Positions 8,902 to 16,186 of a stretch of DNA of 51,834 bases are shown here, one piece after another. The notes beneath the pieces are model-generated. The model saw only the letters and a program-made list of their open reading frames with translations. It ran no database searches and was not told the DNA's origin. This DNA is from Candidatus Zhuqueibacterota bacterium. Its GTDB lineage: Bacteria > Zhuqueibacterota > Zhuqueibacteria > Residuimicrobiales > Residuimicrobiaceae. Position 1 is the stretch's first letter, and each line of letters opens with the position of its first letter. A program made the position numbers and the translations under genes. The stretch is from positions 1-51,834 of the forward strand of contig CAUJEL010000023.1 in assembly GCA_963169875.1 (NCBI GenBank), read 5' to 3'.

Positions 8902-10095
8902 CTACTCTCTTTTAATAATCACCATGGTGGCATCATCATCCCAGGGACTGCTGCCGCCGAATTCGTAAACATGTTCAAAAGTGGCTTTTAACAGGCTCTT
9001 GGCATCGAGCTTTTGATGCGCCATGATCCACTCCGCCAGGCGATCCGTCCCGAACATCTCCCCCGCCTCGTCCTGCCGTTCGACAATGCCATCGGAAAAG
9101 AGCACCAGCACCGACCCGGATTCGAGATGCACATAATTGCGGTGCAGTTCGATGTCCTGCAAAAATCCCAGCGTGGTGCCGGTGGCATGCAACTGCCTGG
9201 CCGACTTGCCCTTGATGACAAACGGTCCGGGATGGCCGGCATTGACAAAGAAAAGATGGCCGTCCTCTTCCATCTCGGCGAGAAAAAGAGACACATAATT
9301 GGTGGCATAGGTGCTGCGCAAAATGACTTTGTTGAGTTTCTTGACCGTGTGCACAGTGCGCAGCTCCATGGCCAGTCCCATGCGCAATCCGATCACCACA
9401 TCGCGCATCAGCAGGGCCGCGGGCAAGCCATGACCGCTGACATCGCCGATGGTGACGCCGATGGTGCCGTCCTCCAGTTCAAAATAATCAAAAAAGTCGC
9501 CACCCACCAATTCCGCGGGTTGCGAAAATCCGGCGATGTCATAGCCCTTGATCCTGGGGTCGCTTTGCGGCAGCAAACTTTTCTGTATCTGCACCGCTTG
9601 CTCCAGACGCACGCCAATGGCATCCGAAAAGAGGCGATAGTTGAGACTGGTGCGCACCGAATTCAAAAAGAGATTGATCTCTTCGCGCACCCATCCCTGC
9701 TTTAAATCGAAAACCAGCAGCCACTGGTGCTCAGGTCCATGCACCCAGATGGCGGCATGCATAACCAGCCGATCTTGATGAATTCTCACAAACTGGCTGT
9801 TTAGAGTCCAGTCATCATAGATATAACTGCGGTTGCGGTAAGCCAATTGAACCACTTCGGAATCGCGCGATAATTGCTGGACATAAGCGCCATTGGTGCC
9901 ATCGACGGGATATTGCAGGACAAACTCTTCATCCTGCAATTCGTACAACCGCCCATTGCCGATATTCAGCCTGGCTTCGAATTTCTCGGCCAGCTCTTGA
10001 AGGATCGAGGGCAGAAAATCTTCGCCGCCCTCTTCGATGCGAATCTTGGCCAGCAGGGCGTCCAGTTCGCGGTAAAATATCTTGGGGTCGCTCAT
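8902..10095 (-). CDS. SpoIIE/RsbU-type PP2C serine phosphatase
   Basis: 397 residues. The N-terminal half (about 20-165) looks like a GAF-type sensor (SILQELAEKFEARLNIGNGR, WVHGPEHQWLLVFDLKQGW). A linker with IQKSLLPQSDP leads to the PP2C/SpoIIE domain: AELVGGDFFDYFELEDG, TIGDVSGHGLPAALLM, FVNAGHPGPF, LVLFSDGIVERQD and a closing DDDATMVIIKRE. The Asp residues of GGDFFD, GDVSGHG, FSDG and DDDA are the metal ligands of the family. Such enzymes dephosphorylate anti-sigma-factor antagonists in partner-switching pathways; no partner gene is nearby. The start is ATG 10095. Its translation-start region is duplicated upstream in a 72-bp tandem repeat. Confidence 0.9.
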   Translation of the reverse strand: MSDPKIFYRELDALLAKIRIEEGGEDFLPSILQELAEKFEARLNIGNGRLYELQDEEFVLQYPVDGTNGAYVQQLSRDSEVVQLAYRNRSYIYDDWTLNSQFVRIHQDRLVMHAAIWVHGPEHQWLLVFDLKQGWVREEINLFLNSVRTSLNYRLFSDAIGVRLEQAVQIQKSLLPQSDPRIKGYDIAGFSQPAELVGGDFFDYFELEDGTIGVTIGDVSGHGLPAALLMRDVVIGLRMGLAMELRTVHTVKKLNKVILRSTYATNYVSLFLAEMEEDGHLFFVNAGHPGPFVIKGKSARQLHATGTTLGFLQDIELHRNYVHLESGSVLVLFSDGIVERQDEAGEMFGTDRLAEWIMAHQKLDAKSLLKATFEHVYEFGGSSPWDDDATMVIIKRE

Positions 10096-10260
10096 TTAAT
10101 CACTCTCTCGTCGGGGCGCCTGTCGTTACCCATTCCGCAAGAAGGAAAAGGGGAACCGGTCGCTCATTTAATCACTCTCTTGTCAGGGCGCCTGTCGTTA
10201 CCCATTCCGAAAGAAGGAAAAAGGGAACCGGTCGCTCATTCAATCACTTTCTTGTCAGGG
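10086..10260. repeat. 72-bp tandem repeat, about 2.4 copies, carrying duplicated start signals
   Basis: Copies start at 10086, 10158 and 10230 with an exact 72-base period and a few substitutions; the third is partial and ends in the urocanase stop codon region. Each unit carries, on the minus strand, an AAGAGAGTGATTAA-ATGAGCGACC start region. Only the copy at 10095 leads into the phosphatase frame. The two upstream copies open identical-length 13-codon frames, MSDRFPFSFFRNG and MSDRFPFSFLRNG, each ending in TAA. These may act as upstream leader frames or may be passive duplications. Confidence 0.9.
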
Positions 10261-11904
10261 AAGCATGGGAATGTCAACATCCATATCGCGGGCGGCCCGG
10301 GTGGCGATATCATAGCCCGCATCCGCGTGCCGCACCACGCCCATACCGGGATCGCTGGTGAGGACGCGCAGCAGCCGTTTTTCCGCTTCCTTGGTGCCGT
10401 CGGCGACGATGACCATGCCCGCATGGATGGAATTGCCGATGCCCACGCCGCCGCCATGATGCACAGAAATCCAGCTGGCGCCGTTGACCGCGTTGATCAA
10501 GGCATTGAGAATGGGCCAGTCGGCGATGGCATCGCTGCCGTCGCGCATCTTTTCGGTCTCGCGATTGGGCGAAGCCACCGAGCCGGCATCGAGGTGATCG
10601 CGGCCGATGACGATGGGCGCCTTGACTTCTCCGGAGGCGACGAGGTCGTTGAACACCTTGCCCATTTTCGCGCGCTCGCCATAGCCGAGCCAGCAGATGC
10701 GCGAGGGCAGTCCCTGGAACGCCACCTGATCGCGCGCCTTGGTGAGCCAGCGCTTTAGTCCAGCATTTTCCGGAAAGGTTCTGATGACCGCTGCATCGGT
10801 CGCATAGATGTCTTCGGGATCGCCGCTCAAGGCGGCCCAGCGGAAAGGCCCCTTGCCGAGGCAAAAAAGCGGCCGGATGAATTCCGGTACGAATCCGGGG
10901 ATATCGAAGGCATTGCTCAGGCCATTGGCCAGCGCCTCGCCACGGATGTTGTTGCCGTAATCGAAGGTCACCGCGCCGGATTTTTTGAGATCGATCATGG
11001 CCTGCACATGCTGCACGATGGCGCGTCGCGCCATGGTCTTATAACGCTCCGGATCGCTCTGGCGCAGGGCCAGGGCTTCTTCATACGAGATCCCGTGCGG
11101 GACGTAGCCATTGAGGACATCGTGCGCCGAGGTCTGATCTGTGACCACATCCGGCTTCACGCCGCGGTGCACCAGCTCGGGCAGCACTTCGGCCGCATTC
11201 CCCAGCAATCCCACCGAGAGTGGTTCTTTTTTGGCTTTGGCGGCCATCAGCTTGTCCAGGGCATCGCCCAGATCTTCGCTCATCACGTCGAGATAGCGCG
11301 TCTGCAGCCGCCGTTCGATGCGGTGGCGGTCCACTTCGATACAGAGGCAAGCGGCGCCGTTCATGGTAGCGGCCAATGGCTGGGCGCCGCCCATGCCGCC
11401 CAAGCCCGCGGTCACCAACAGACGGCCTTCGAGAGAGCCGTTGAAATGGGTGGCGGCGCAGCTGGCAAAGGTCTCGTACGTGCCCTGGAGAATGCCCTGG
11501 GTGCCGATGTAGATCCAGCTGCCGGCGGTCATCTGACCGTACATGGTGAGTCCCAGCCCTTCGAGGCGGCGGAACTCGTCCCAGGTGGCCCAGCGCGGCA
11601 CCAGCATGGAATTGGAGATGAGTACCCGCGGCGCATTTTCGTGGGTTTTAAAGACAGCGACCGGTTTGCCAGACTGCACCAAAAGGGTTTCGTCGTTTTC
11701 CAGACGCTGCAGCGTTTTAACAATGGCGTGAAAGCAATCCCAATTGCGCGCCGCTTTGCCAGTGCCGCCGTAGACGATCAGTTCCTGCGGCATCTCGGCC
11801 ACTTCGGGGTCGAGATTGTTCATCAACATGCGCAGGGCCGCTTCCTGGACCCAACCCTTGCAGGACAATTCAGTACCTCGTGGTGCCTTAATAGTGGGGG
11901 GCAT
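10255..11904 (-). CDS. hutU: Urocanate hydratase
   Basis: 549 residues, the usual family length. It converts urocanate to imidazolone propionate with a tightly bound NAD+, the second step of histidine breakdown, in the cytoplasm. Family signatures: [20 protein letters not shown] at the start, [14 protein letters not shown] (NAD-binding glycine motif), [32 protein letters not shown] with the conserved cysteine, and [20 protein letters not shown] near the end. ATG 11904 has GAGG a few bases upstream. No other hut gene (hutH, hutI, ftcD) is in the window, so the rest of the pathway must be elsewhere. Its stop lies within the third copy of the 72-bp repeat that precedes the phosphatase. Confidence 0.95.
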   Translation of the reverse strand: MPPTIKAPRGTELSCKGWVQEAALRMLMNNLDPEVAEMPQELIVYGGTGKAARNWDCFHAIVKTLQRLENDETLLVQSGKPVAVFKTHENAPRVLISNSMLVPRWATWDEFRRLEGLGLTMYGQMTAGSWIYIGTQGILQGTYETFASCAATHFNGSLEGRLLVTAGLGGMGGAQPLAATMNGAACLCIEVDRHRIERRLQTRYLDVMSEDLGDALDKLMAAKAKKEPLSVGLLGNAAEVLPELVHRGVKPDVVTDQTSAHDVLNGYVPHGISYEEALALRQSDPERYKTMARRAIVQHVQAMIDLKKSGAVTFDYGNNIRGEALANGLSNAFDIPGFVPEFIRPLFCLGKGPFRWAALSGDPEDIYATDAAVIRTFPENAGLKRWLTKARDQVAFQGLPSRICWLGYGERAKMGKVFNDLVASGEVKAPIVIGRDHLDAGSVASPNRETEKMRDGSDAIADWPILNALINAVNGASWISVHHGGGVGIGNSIHAGMVIVADGTKEAEKRLLRVLTSDPGMGVVRHADAGYDIATRAARDMDVDIPMLP

Positions 11905-11940
11905 AAAAACCTCATTTAGTTATAAACAAGCCGTTTGATG

Positions 11941-11991
11941 CAAATCTCTGTCCAAATCCCCTGCAGGCGGGCTCTCCAGAGCCCGATGCGC
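11941..11991. repeat. 51-bp direct repeat, copy 1
   Basis: Matches 12140-12190 at 50 of 51 positions (one C/A difference). It contains the hairpin-forming palindrome GGGCTCTCCAGAGCCC. It lies in the hutU upstream region. Confidence 0.9.
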
Positions 11992-12013
11992 GACAAGGTG
12001 GCCCCATGATCTC

Positions 12014-12066
12014 CTCTGTGTCTCCGCGCCTCAGTGGCGAAAAGGTTTTACCACAGGGACACAGAG
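12014..12066. repeat. Palindromic element with CTCTGTGTC/GACACAGAG ends
   Basis: The ends CTCTGTGTC (12014-12022) and GACACAGAG (12058-12066) are exact reverse complements, 35 bases apart, with an inner GTGG...CCAC pair. It resembles the 'cacagaggcacagagaa' class of small intergenic repeats seen in many environmental genomes. The rest of the 331-bp gap between hutU and the Dabb gene is filled with the 51-bp repeats and a second short motif (CGCCCTCTGGAGA at about 12118 and 12200); no gene is seen. Confidence 0.65.
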
Positions 12067-12139
12067 GCACCGAGAAAAAACAGATAGTTCAGCTTCACGG
12101 TGGTGCTAGATGCCAATCGCCCTCTGGAGATGGCTCCTA

Positions 12140-12190
12140 CAAATCTCTGTCCAAATCCCCTGCAGGAGGGCTCTCCAGAGCCCGATGCGC
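12140..12190. repeat. 51-bp direct repeat, copy 2
   Basis: Second copy of the 11941-11991 repeat in the same orientation. Both copies end near CGATGCGC. It lies just beyond the 3' end of the Dabb gene. Confidence 0.9.
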
Positions 12191-12235
12191 AAAATGATCG
12201 CCCTCTGGAGAAGACGCCTACAGTCTTATCCGCGA

Positions 12236-12523
12236 TTAAAATTTATAATCCACCATAGCCCGCGCGACCGCGGCCCCGGACATGTACGCCTTGATCTTCA
12301 GATGTTCCGGATGCGCCTGATAGATATCCTGATCCGCAGCGGATGCATGCGTGGTCATCAGGCTGATATCATAGGCAATCTCTTTGGGATTATAGTTCAG
12401 CCCCACTTCCAGCGACAACATGCCCGGGATTTTACCGCGCATACCCTCAAGGACCTTTTTCGCCTCCCTTTTGCCTTGATCGGAGGCATCGACGAGCCGC
12501 CACATGATGATGTGTCTGATCAA
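12236..12523 (-). CDS. Dabb-family (stress-responsive A/B barrel) protein
   Basis: 95 residues, the full length of a single Dabb domain. It opens with the family's hallmark MIRHIIMWRL and ends with the H-P-x-H motif segment (YQAHPEHLKIKAYM). Members form ferredoxin-like alpha/beta dimers; most have no known reaction and some are plant-type cyclases. The start is TTG at 12523, eight bases after GAGG; TTG is required to keep the conserved MIRH start. It is a single gene, not closely coupled to hutU. Confidence 0.85.
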   Translation of the reverse strand: MIRHIIMWRLVDASDQGKREAKKVLEGMRGKIPGMLSLEVGLNYNPKEIAYDISLMTTHASAADQDIYQAHPEHLKIKAYMSGAAVARAMVDYKF

Positions 12524-12626
12524 TGTTTTTTCCTCGCTGTCAAATCAACGCCTAACTTTATAAAATAGAAAAAAATATTGAGGAAGCAAATGCTTTTCGT
12601 GGCCTGTTCTATTGGATTATGCTGCC

Positions 12627-12644
12627 GGTGGGCTGGCGCCCACC
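12627..12644. repeat. Short hairpin repeat (GGTGGGC-TGGC-GCCCACC)
   Basis: A perfect 7-bp stem with a 4-base loop, flanked by CCGG/CCGG. The sequence type (GTAGGGTGGGCGCCAGCCCACC on the other strand) is that of small dispersed palindromes. It lies about 130 bases upstream of metY without a T-run, so it is not a convincing terminator. Confidence 0.6.
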
Positions 12645-12693
12645 CTACCGGTGCACAACGTTGATTTTTGAGAAAAACAGACCATTTTTCACA

Positions 12694-12721
12694 TTGTTTT
12701 TTGAAAATAAGTTGTTATAAT
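12694..12721 (+). promoter_or_regulatory. Putative sigma-70-type promoter of metY-metX
   Basis: TTGTTT (12694-12699), a 16-base spacer and a perfect TATAAT (12716-12721), about 56 bases before the metY start. There is no long structured leader, which argues against a SAM riboswitch here. Confidence 0.5.
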
Positions 12722-12776
12722 TACTGAATAATTTCACCAATTGATCTTCACAGCACTTTCTTTAAAGGCATATAAA

Positions 12777-14072
12777 ATGAAAAACCATATTTTTTCATTC
12801 GAAACCCTGGCCCTGCACGCCGGACAGCAACCCGACCCTTCCACCCTGTCGCGCGCGGTGCCGCTCTATCGCACCAGCTCCTACGTCTTTAAAAACACGC
12901 AGCACGCCGCCAACCTCTTCGCGCTCAAGGAGCTTGGCAACATCTACACGCGTCTGGGCAATCCCACCCAGGATGTGCTGGAGCAGCGCGTCGCCGCTCT
13001 GGAGGGCGGCGCCGCAGCCCTGGCCCTGGCTTCCGGCACCTCTGCCATTTTTTATACCATCATCAACATCTGTTCCGCCGGGGACGAGTTCGTCTCCGCC
13101 AACAACCTCTACGGCGGCACCTACACCATGTTCGACTGCATCCTGCCGCAGTTCGATATCCACTGCCGCTTCGTCGATCCCACAGATCCGAAAAATTATG
13201 AAAAAGCCATCACCGCCAAGACCAAAGCTCTCTACGTCGAAACCATCGGCAATCCCGCCCTCGATGTTTCGGACATCCAGGCTATTGCCAAAATCGCCCA
13301 GGCCCATCACCTGCCGCTCATCGTGGATTCCACCTTCACCACACCCTATTTGCTGCGGCCCATCGAATATGGCGCGGATATCGTCTGCCACTCCCTGACC
13401 AAATGGCTCGGCGGGCACGGCACGGCCATCGGCGGCATCGTCGTGGACAGCGGCGCCTTCGACTGGCGCGATCCCAAATTCCGCCTCTTCAACGAACCCG
13501 ATGCCAGCTATCACGGCCTGCGTTACGCCCACGATCTCGGCGACATGAATCCCCTCGCCTTCATCATGCGCATGCGGCTGGTGCCGCTGCGCAACCTCGG
13601 CGCCTGCATTTCCCCCGACAACGCCTGGCTCTTTCTGCAGGGCATCGAGACCCTGCCGTTGCGCATGCAAAAACACTGCAGCAACGCATTGGCCGTCGCG
13701 CAGTTCCTGCAAAGCCATGCGGCGGTCGCATGGGTGCGCTATCCGGGACTGGCCGATCATCCCAGCCATGACGTCGCAGCGAAATATCTGCAAAAGGGCT
13801 ACGGCGGCATGGTGGTATTCGGCATCAAGGGCGGCACAGCAGCAGGCGCCAGATTCATTGAACATTTGCAGCTCTTCTCCCATCTGGCCAATGTCGGCGA
13901 CGCCAAGAGCCTGGCCATCCATCCGGCCAGCACCACCCATTCGCAATTGAGCGAAGAACAGCAACGCGAAGGCGGGATCACACCGGAACTGATTCGCCTC
14001 TCCATCGGCCTCGAACACCCGGATGATCTCATCTGGGATTTGCGACAAGCCCTCGAACAAGCGCATTCATAA
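12777..14072 (+). CDS. metY: O-acetylhomoserine sulfhydrylase (aminocarboxypropyltransferase)
   Basis: 431 residues, PLP-dependent Cys/Met-metabolism family. It makes homocysteine from O-acetylhomoserine and sulfide. Seen: FETLALHAGQQPDP near the start, SSYVF, YTRLGNPTQDVLEQRVAALE, ALASGTSAIFY, NNLYGGTYTMF, LYVETIGNP, the PLP-lysine segment SLTKWLGGHGTAIGG, and LSHLANVGDAKSLAIHPAST near the end, which is characteristic of MetY rather than MetB/MetC. The frame extends 12 codons upstream, but ATG 12777 (MKNHIFSFETLALHAG) fits the family and follows an AAAGG. It is 11 bases upstream of metX, so the pair is an operon for homoserine-to-homocysteine conversion. Confidence 0.95.
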   Translation: MKNHIFSFETLALHAGQQPDPSTLSRAVPLYRTSSYVFKNTQHAANLFALKELGNIYTRLGNPTQDVLEQRVAALEGGAAALALASGTSAIFYTIINICSAGDEFVSANNLYGGTYTMFDCILPQFDIHCRFVDPTDPKNYEKAITAKTKALYVETIGNPALDVSDIQAIAKIAQAHHLPLIVDSTFTTPYLLRPIEYGADIVCHSLTKWLGGHGTAIGGIVVDSGAFDWRDPKFRLFNEPDASYHGLRYAHDLGDMNPLAFIMRMRLVPLRNLGACISPDNAWLFLQGIETLPLRMQKHCSNALAVAQFLQSHAAVAWVRYPGLADHPSHDVAAKYLQKGYGGMVVFGIKGGTAAGARFIEHLQLFSHLANVGDAKSLAIHPASTTHSQLSEEQQREGGITPELIRLSIGLEHPDDLIWDLRQALEQAHS

Positions 14073-14083
14073 GGATAACCGTC

Positions 14084-15262
14084 ATGACCTCAACGCCAAC
14101 AGAATGGCCCCGGGATTCGGTCGGGCTTGTCCAGGAAAAAACGTTCACCTTCGGCTCGCTCGAATCCCCGATGTCCTTGACCTGCGGCCGCACCCTGGGC
14201 CCCATCACCCTGGCCTATGAAACCTATGGCGAATTGAATCCGGAAAAAGACAACGCCATTCTCATCCTGCACGCCTTGTCCGGCGATGCCCATGTGGCGG
14301 GTTACCACTCGCCCGAAAATCGCAAGCCGGGGTGGTGGGATTTCATGGTCGGCCAAGGCCGGCCGTTTGACGTGGACAAATATTTCGTCATCTGCTCCAA
14401 TGTGATCGGCGGCTGCAAGGGATCGACCGGGCCGTCCTCCATCGACCCGCAGACCGGCACACCCTACAATCTCGATTTTCCCATGGTCACCGTTGCGGAT
14501 ATGGTCAATGCGCAAAAAGAGCTGATAGATCATCTCGGCATCAAACGGTTGCTCTGCGTCACCGGCGGCTCCATGGGCGGCATGCAGGCCTTACAGTGGA
14601 CCATCGCCTATCCGGAGCGGGTGGCTTCGGCCATCCCCATCGCCACCACCTGCCACCAGAACGCCATGCAGATCGGCTGGGATGAAGTGGGCCGTCAGGC
14701 CATCTATGCCGATGCCGATTGGTGCGGCGGCGACTATCTGCTGCACAACAAACGCCCCGCCAAGGGCTTGGCCACGGCGCGCATGCTGGCTCACATCACC
14801 TACCTGAGCGAAGAATCGATGCAGCGAAAATTCGGCCGCCGCTTGCGCGAGAAAGAAAATTATGGCTACGATTTTGGTCTGGACTTCGAAGTGGAGAGTT
14901 ATCTGCGGCATCAAGGTGACATTTTCGTCGACCGTTTCGACGCCAATTCCTATCTCTATATCACCAAGGCCCTGGACTATTTCGACCTGGAACGGGATCA
15001 CGGATCCATTCTCAACGCCTTCAAAAACGTCCTCTCCCAGTATCTGGTGATCTCGTTCTCCTCGGACTGGCTCTATCCGACGGTGCAGTCGCTGGAGCTG
15101 GTGCATGCCCTGCAGAATAACCGCAAAAAAGTGACGTTCCGCGAGCTGGAAACCTGGTATGGGCACGACTCGTTTCTGCTGCACAATCCGGAGATGATGA
15201 CTACCATCAGCGATTTTCTCGCAGCCGTCCATAAAAACATCAGAGCCGTCCGCTATCCCTGA
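14084..15262 (+). CDS. metX: Homoserine O-acetyltransferase (alpha/beta hydrolase)
   Basis: 392 residues. It transfers an acetyl group from acetyl-CoA to homoserine, supplying the substrate of the upstream metY product. Family motifs: LAYETYGELNPEKDNAILIL, HALSGDAHVAG, CSNVIGGCKGSTGPSS, the nucleophile elbow VTGGSMGGMQALQW (Ser in GGSMGG), VSSDWLYP-like FSSDWLYPTVQS with the catalytic Asp, and YGHDSFLL with the catalytic His. Acetyl versus succinyl specificity is inferred from MetX-type sequence and the neighbouring MetY. An AAGGA-like site (CATAAGGATAACCGTC) precedes the ATG. Confidence 0.95.
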   Translation: MTSTPTEWPRDSVGLVQEKTFTFGSLESPMSLTCGRTLGPITLAYETYGELNPEKDNAILILHALSGDAHVAGYHSPENRKPGWWDFMVGQGRPFDVDKYFVICSNVIGGCKGSTGPSSIDPQTGTPYNLDFPMVTVADMVNAQKELIDHLGIKRLLCVTGGSMGGMQALQWTIAYPERVASAIPIATTCHQNAMQIGWDEVGRQAIYADADWCGGDYLLHNKRPAKGLATARMLAHITYLSEESMQRKFGRRLREKENYGYDFGLDFEVESYLRHQGDIFVDRFDANSYLYITKALDYFDLERDHGSILNAFKNVLSQYLVISFSSDWLYPTVQSLELVHALQNNRKKVTFRELETWYGHDSFLLHNPEMMTTISDFLAAVHKNIRAVRYP

Positions 15263-15276
15263 ACTCAAAAACGGGG

Positions 15277-15296
15277 CGGGATGTGATTTCACACCA
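15277..15296. repeat. 20-bp direct repeat with TGTGATTTCACA palindrome, copy 1
   Basis: CGGGATGTGATTTCACACCA, repeated exactly at 15392-15411. Between the copies lie two further degenerate units containing GTGGCAGCA(A/G)G, spaced about 40 bases. The whole 15263-15450 gap between the convergent metX and bshB1 genes is made of this array. Confidence 0.8.
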
Positions 15297-15391
15297 AAAA
15301 ACGCTTGGCGGAGTGGCAGCAGGTTTGTGCATTTAACCGAAAACTGCTGAGCGATGTGGCAGCAAGCTTGTCACCTGATCGCAAAACGCGA

Positions 15392-15411
15392 CGGGATGTG
15401 ATTTCACACCA
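15392..15411. repeat. 20-bp direct repeat with TGTGATTTCACA palindrome, copy 2
   Basis: Exact copy of 15277-15296. TGTGA-TT-TCACA is a perfect palindrome, but its two-base centre does not fit a CRP site (six-base centre), and its position between two gene ends argues against an operator. Confidence 0.8.
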
Positions 15412-15450
15412 TGATGCTCCCGAAGACAGGCGCGATCCCGCCCGCAGCGA

Positions 15451-16173
15451 TTACCCGATCAGCAGGGCATAGGGATCGCGGACGCGTAACGGTTCGCGCA
15501 CATAAAAGGGCTCGCCGTATTCGACGCCGATTTTCCCGCCCCAGAACTGCGCCCGGGCGATGATGGACTGGAAATACTCCGGACTGCTGATGTGCGTTTT
15601 TTCCTGGTCATCCTGGCGCATGTCGGGATTGAAGACCTGCGATTTGTACGCCTTGATGGCCCGCATGCGCTGCTCAAAGGTATCCGAGGTGTCGACGATG
15701 AAGGATGGCTTGAAGAGATAGTGCTCGCAATAGTACACCACCTTTTGCGGCCGGAAATGGGGATGCTCCGTTTTAATCTTTTTTAGTCCGGCCAGAAAGA
15801 CCGATTCCCGCACCAGGTGACTGCATTGCGCGTGATCCGGATGGCGCGTCTCCCAATAGGGGGCAAAGACCAGCGCGGGTTGGTACTGACGAATTTCCGC
15901 GATCACCTTGAGCTTGTTCTCCCGGTTCACCTCGACAAATCCATCCTCGATGTCCAGCATTTTGTGCATAGAGAGCCCCATAATGTCGGCCGAGGCGGCG
16001 AATTCCTCGGCGCGCTGCTGCGGGGTACCGCGGGTGCCCATCTCCCCCTGCGTCAAGGAAATCATGCCGACTCGATAACCGCTGCGCGCCAGTTTGATGA
16101 TGGTGCCGCCGGCCATGAGTTCGACGTCATCCGGGTGGGCGCCAAAGGCCAATATATCCAGTTGTTCTGTCAT
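15451..16173 (-). CDS. bshB1: BshB1-type N-acetylglucosaminyl-malate deacetylase (PIG-L family)
   Basis: 240 residues, the usual BshB1 length. A zinc-dependent LmbE/PIG-L deacetylase that removes acetate from GlcNAc-malate in bacillithiol synthesis. Seen: LDILAFGAHPDDVELMAGGT (AHPDD zinc motif), LTQGEMGTRGTPQQRAEEFA, NLxx-type MGLSMHKMLDIEDGF, FAPYWETRHPDHAQ (second zinc His region, HPDH) and VYYCEHYLFKPSFIVD, all typical of BshB1. The frame is open upstream to 16284 inside bshC, but ATG 16173 is the family start. It lies 13 bases after the bshC stop, which supports the pathway assignment. Confidence 0.92.
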   Translation of the reverse strand: MTEQLDILAFGAHPDDVELMAGGTIIKLARSGYRVGMISLTQGEMGTRGTPQQRAEEFAASADIMGLSMHKMLDIEDGFVEVNRENKLKVIAEIRQYQPALVFAPYWETRHPDHAQCSHLVRESVFLAGLKKIKTEHPHFRPQKVVYYCEHYLFKPSFIVDTSDTFEQRMRAIKAYKSQVFNPDMRQDDQEKTHISSPEYFQSIIARAQFWGGKIGVEYGEPFYVREPLRVRDPYALLIG

Positions 16174-16186
16174 GCGAATCCTTTTT

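Noticed and set aside
8782-8991. 69-codon plus-strand open frame
   Set aside because: No ribosome-binding site, no motif, and it overlaps the 3' end of the SpoIIE-type phosphatase.
10086-10260. CRISPR array
   Set aside because: The unit is a 72-bp tandem repeat with no spacers and only 2.4 copies.
12524-12776. SAM riboswitch upstream of metY-metX
   Set aside because: The 253-base gap holds a short repeat hairpin and a promoter only about 56 bases from the start; no SAM-I/II/IV-like conserved core was seen.
12795-14066. 423-codon open frame opposite metY
   Set aside because: Shadow of a full-length MetY; the composition (Gly/Asp/His-rich) is typical of antisense translation.
15277-15411. 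CRP binding sites (TGTGA...TCACA)
   Set aside because: The half-sites are separated by two bases, not six, and lie between two converging gene ends.
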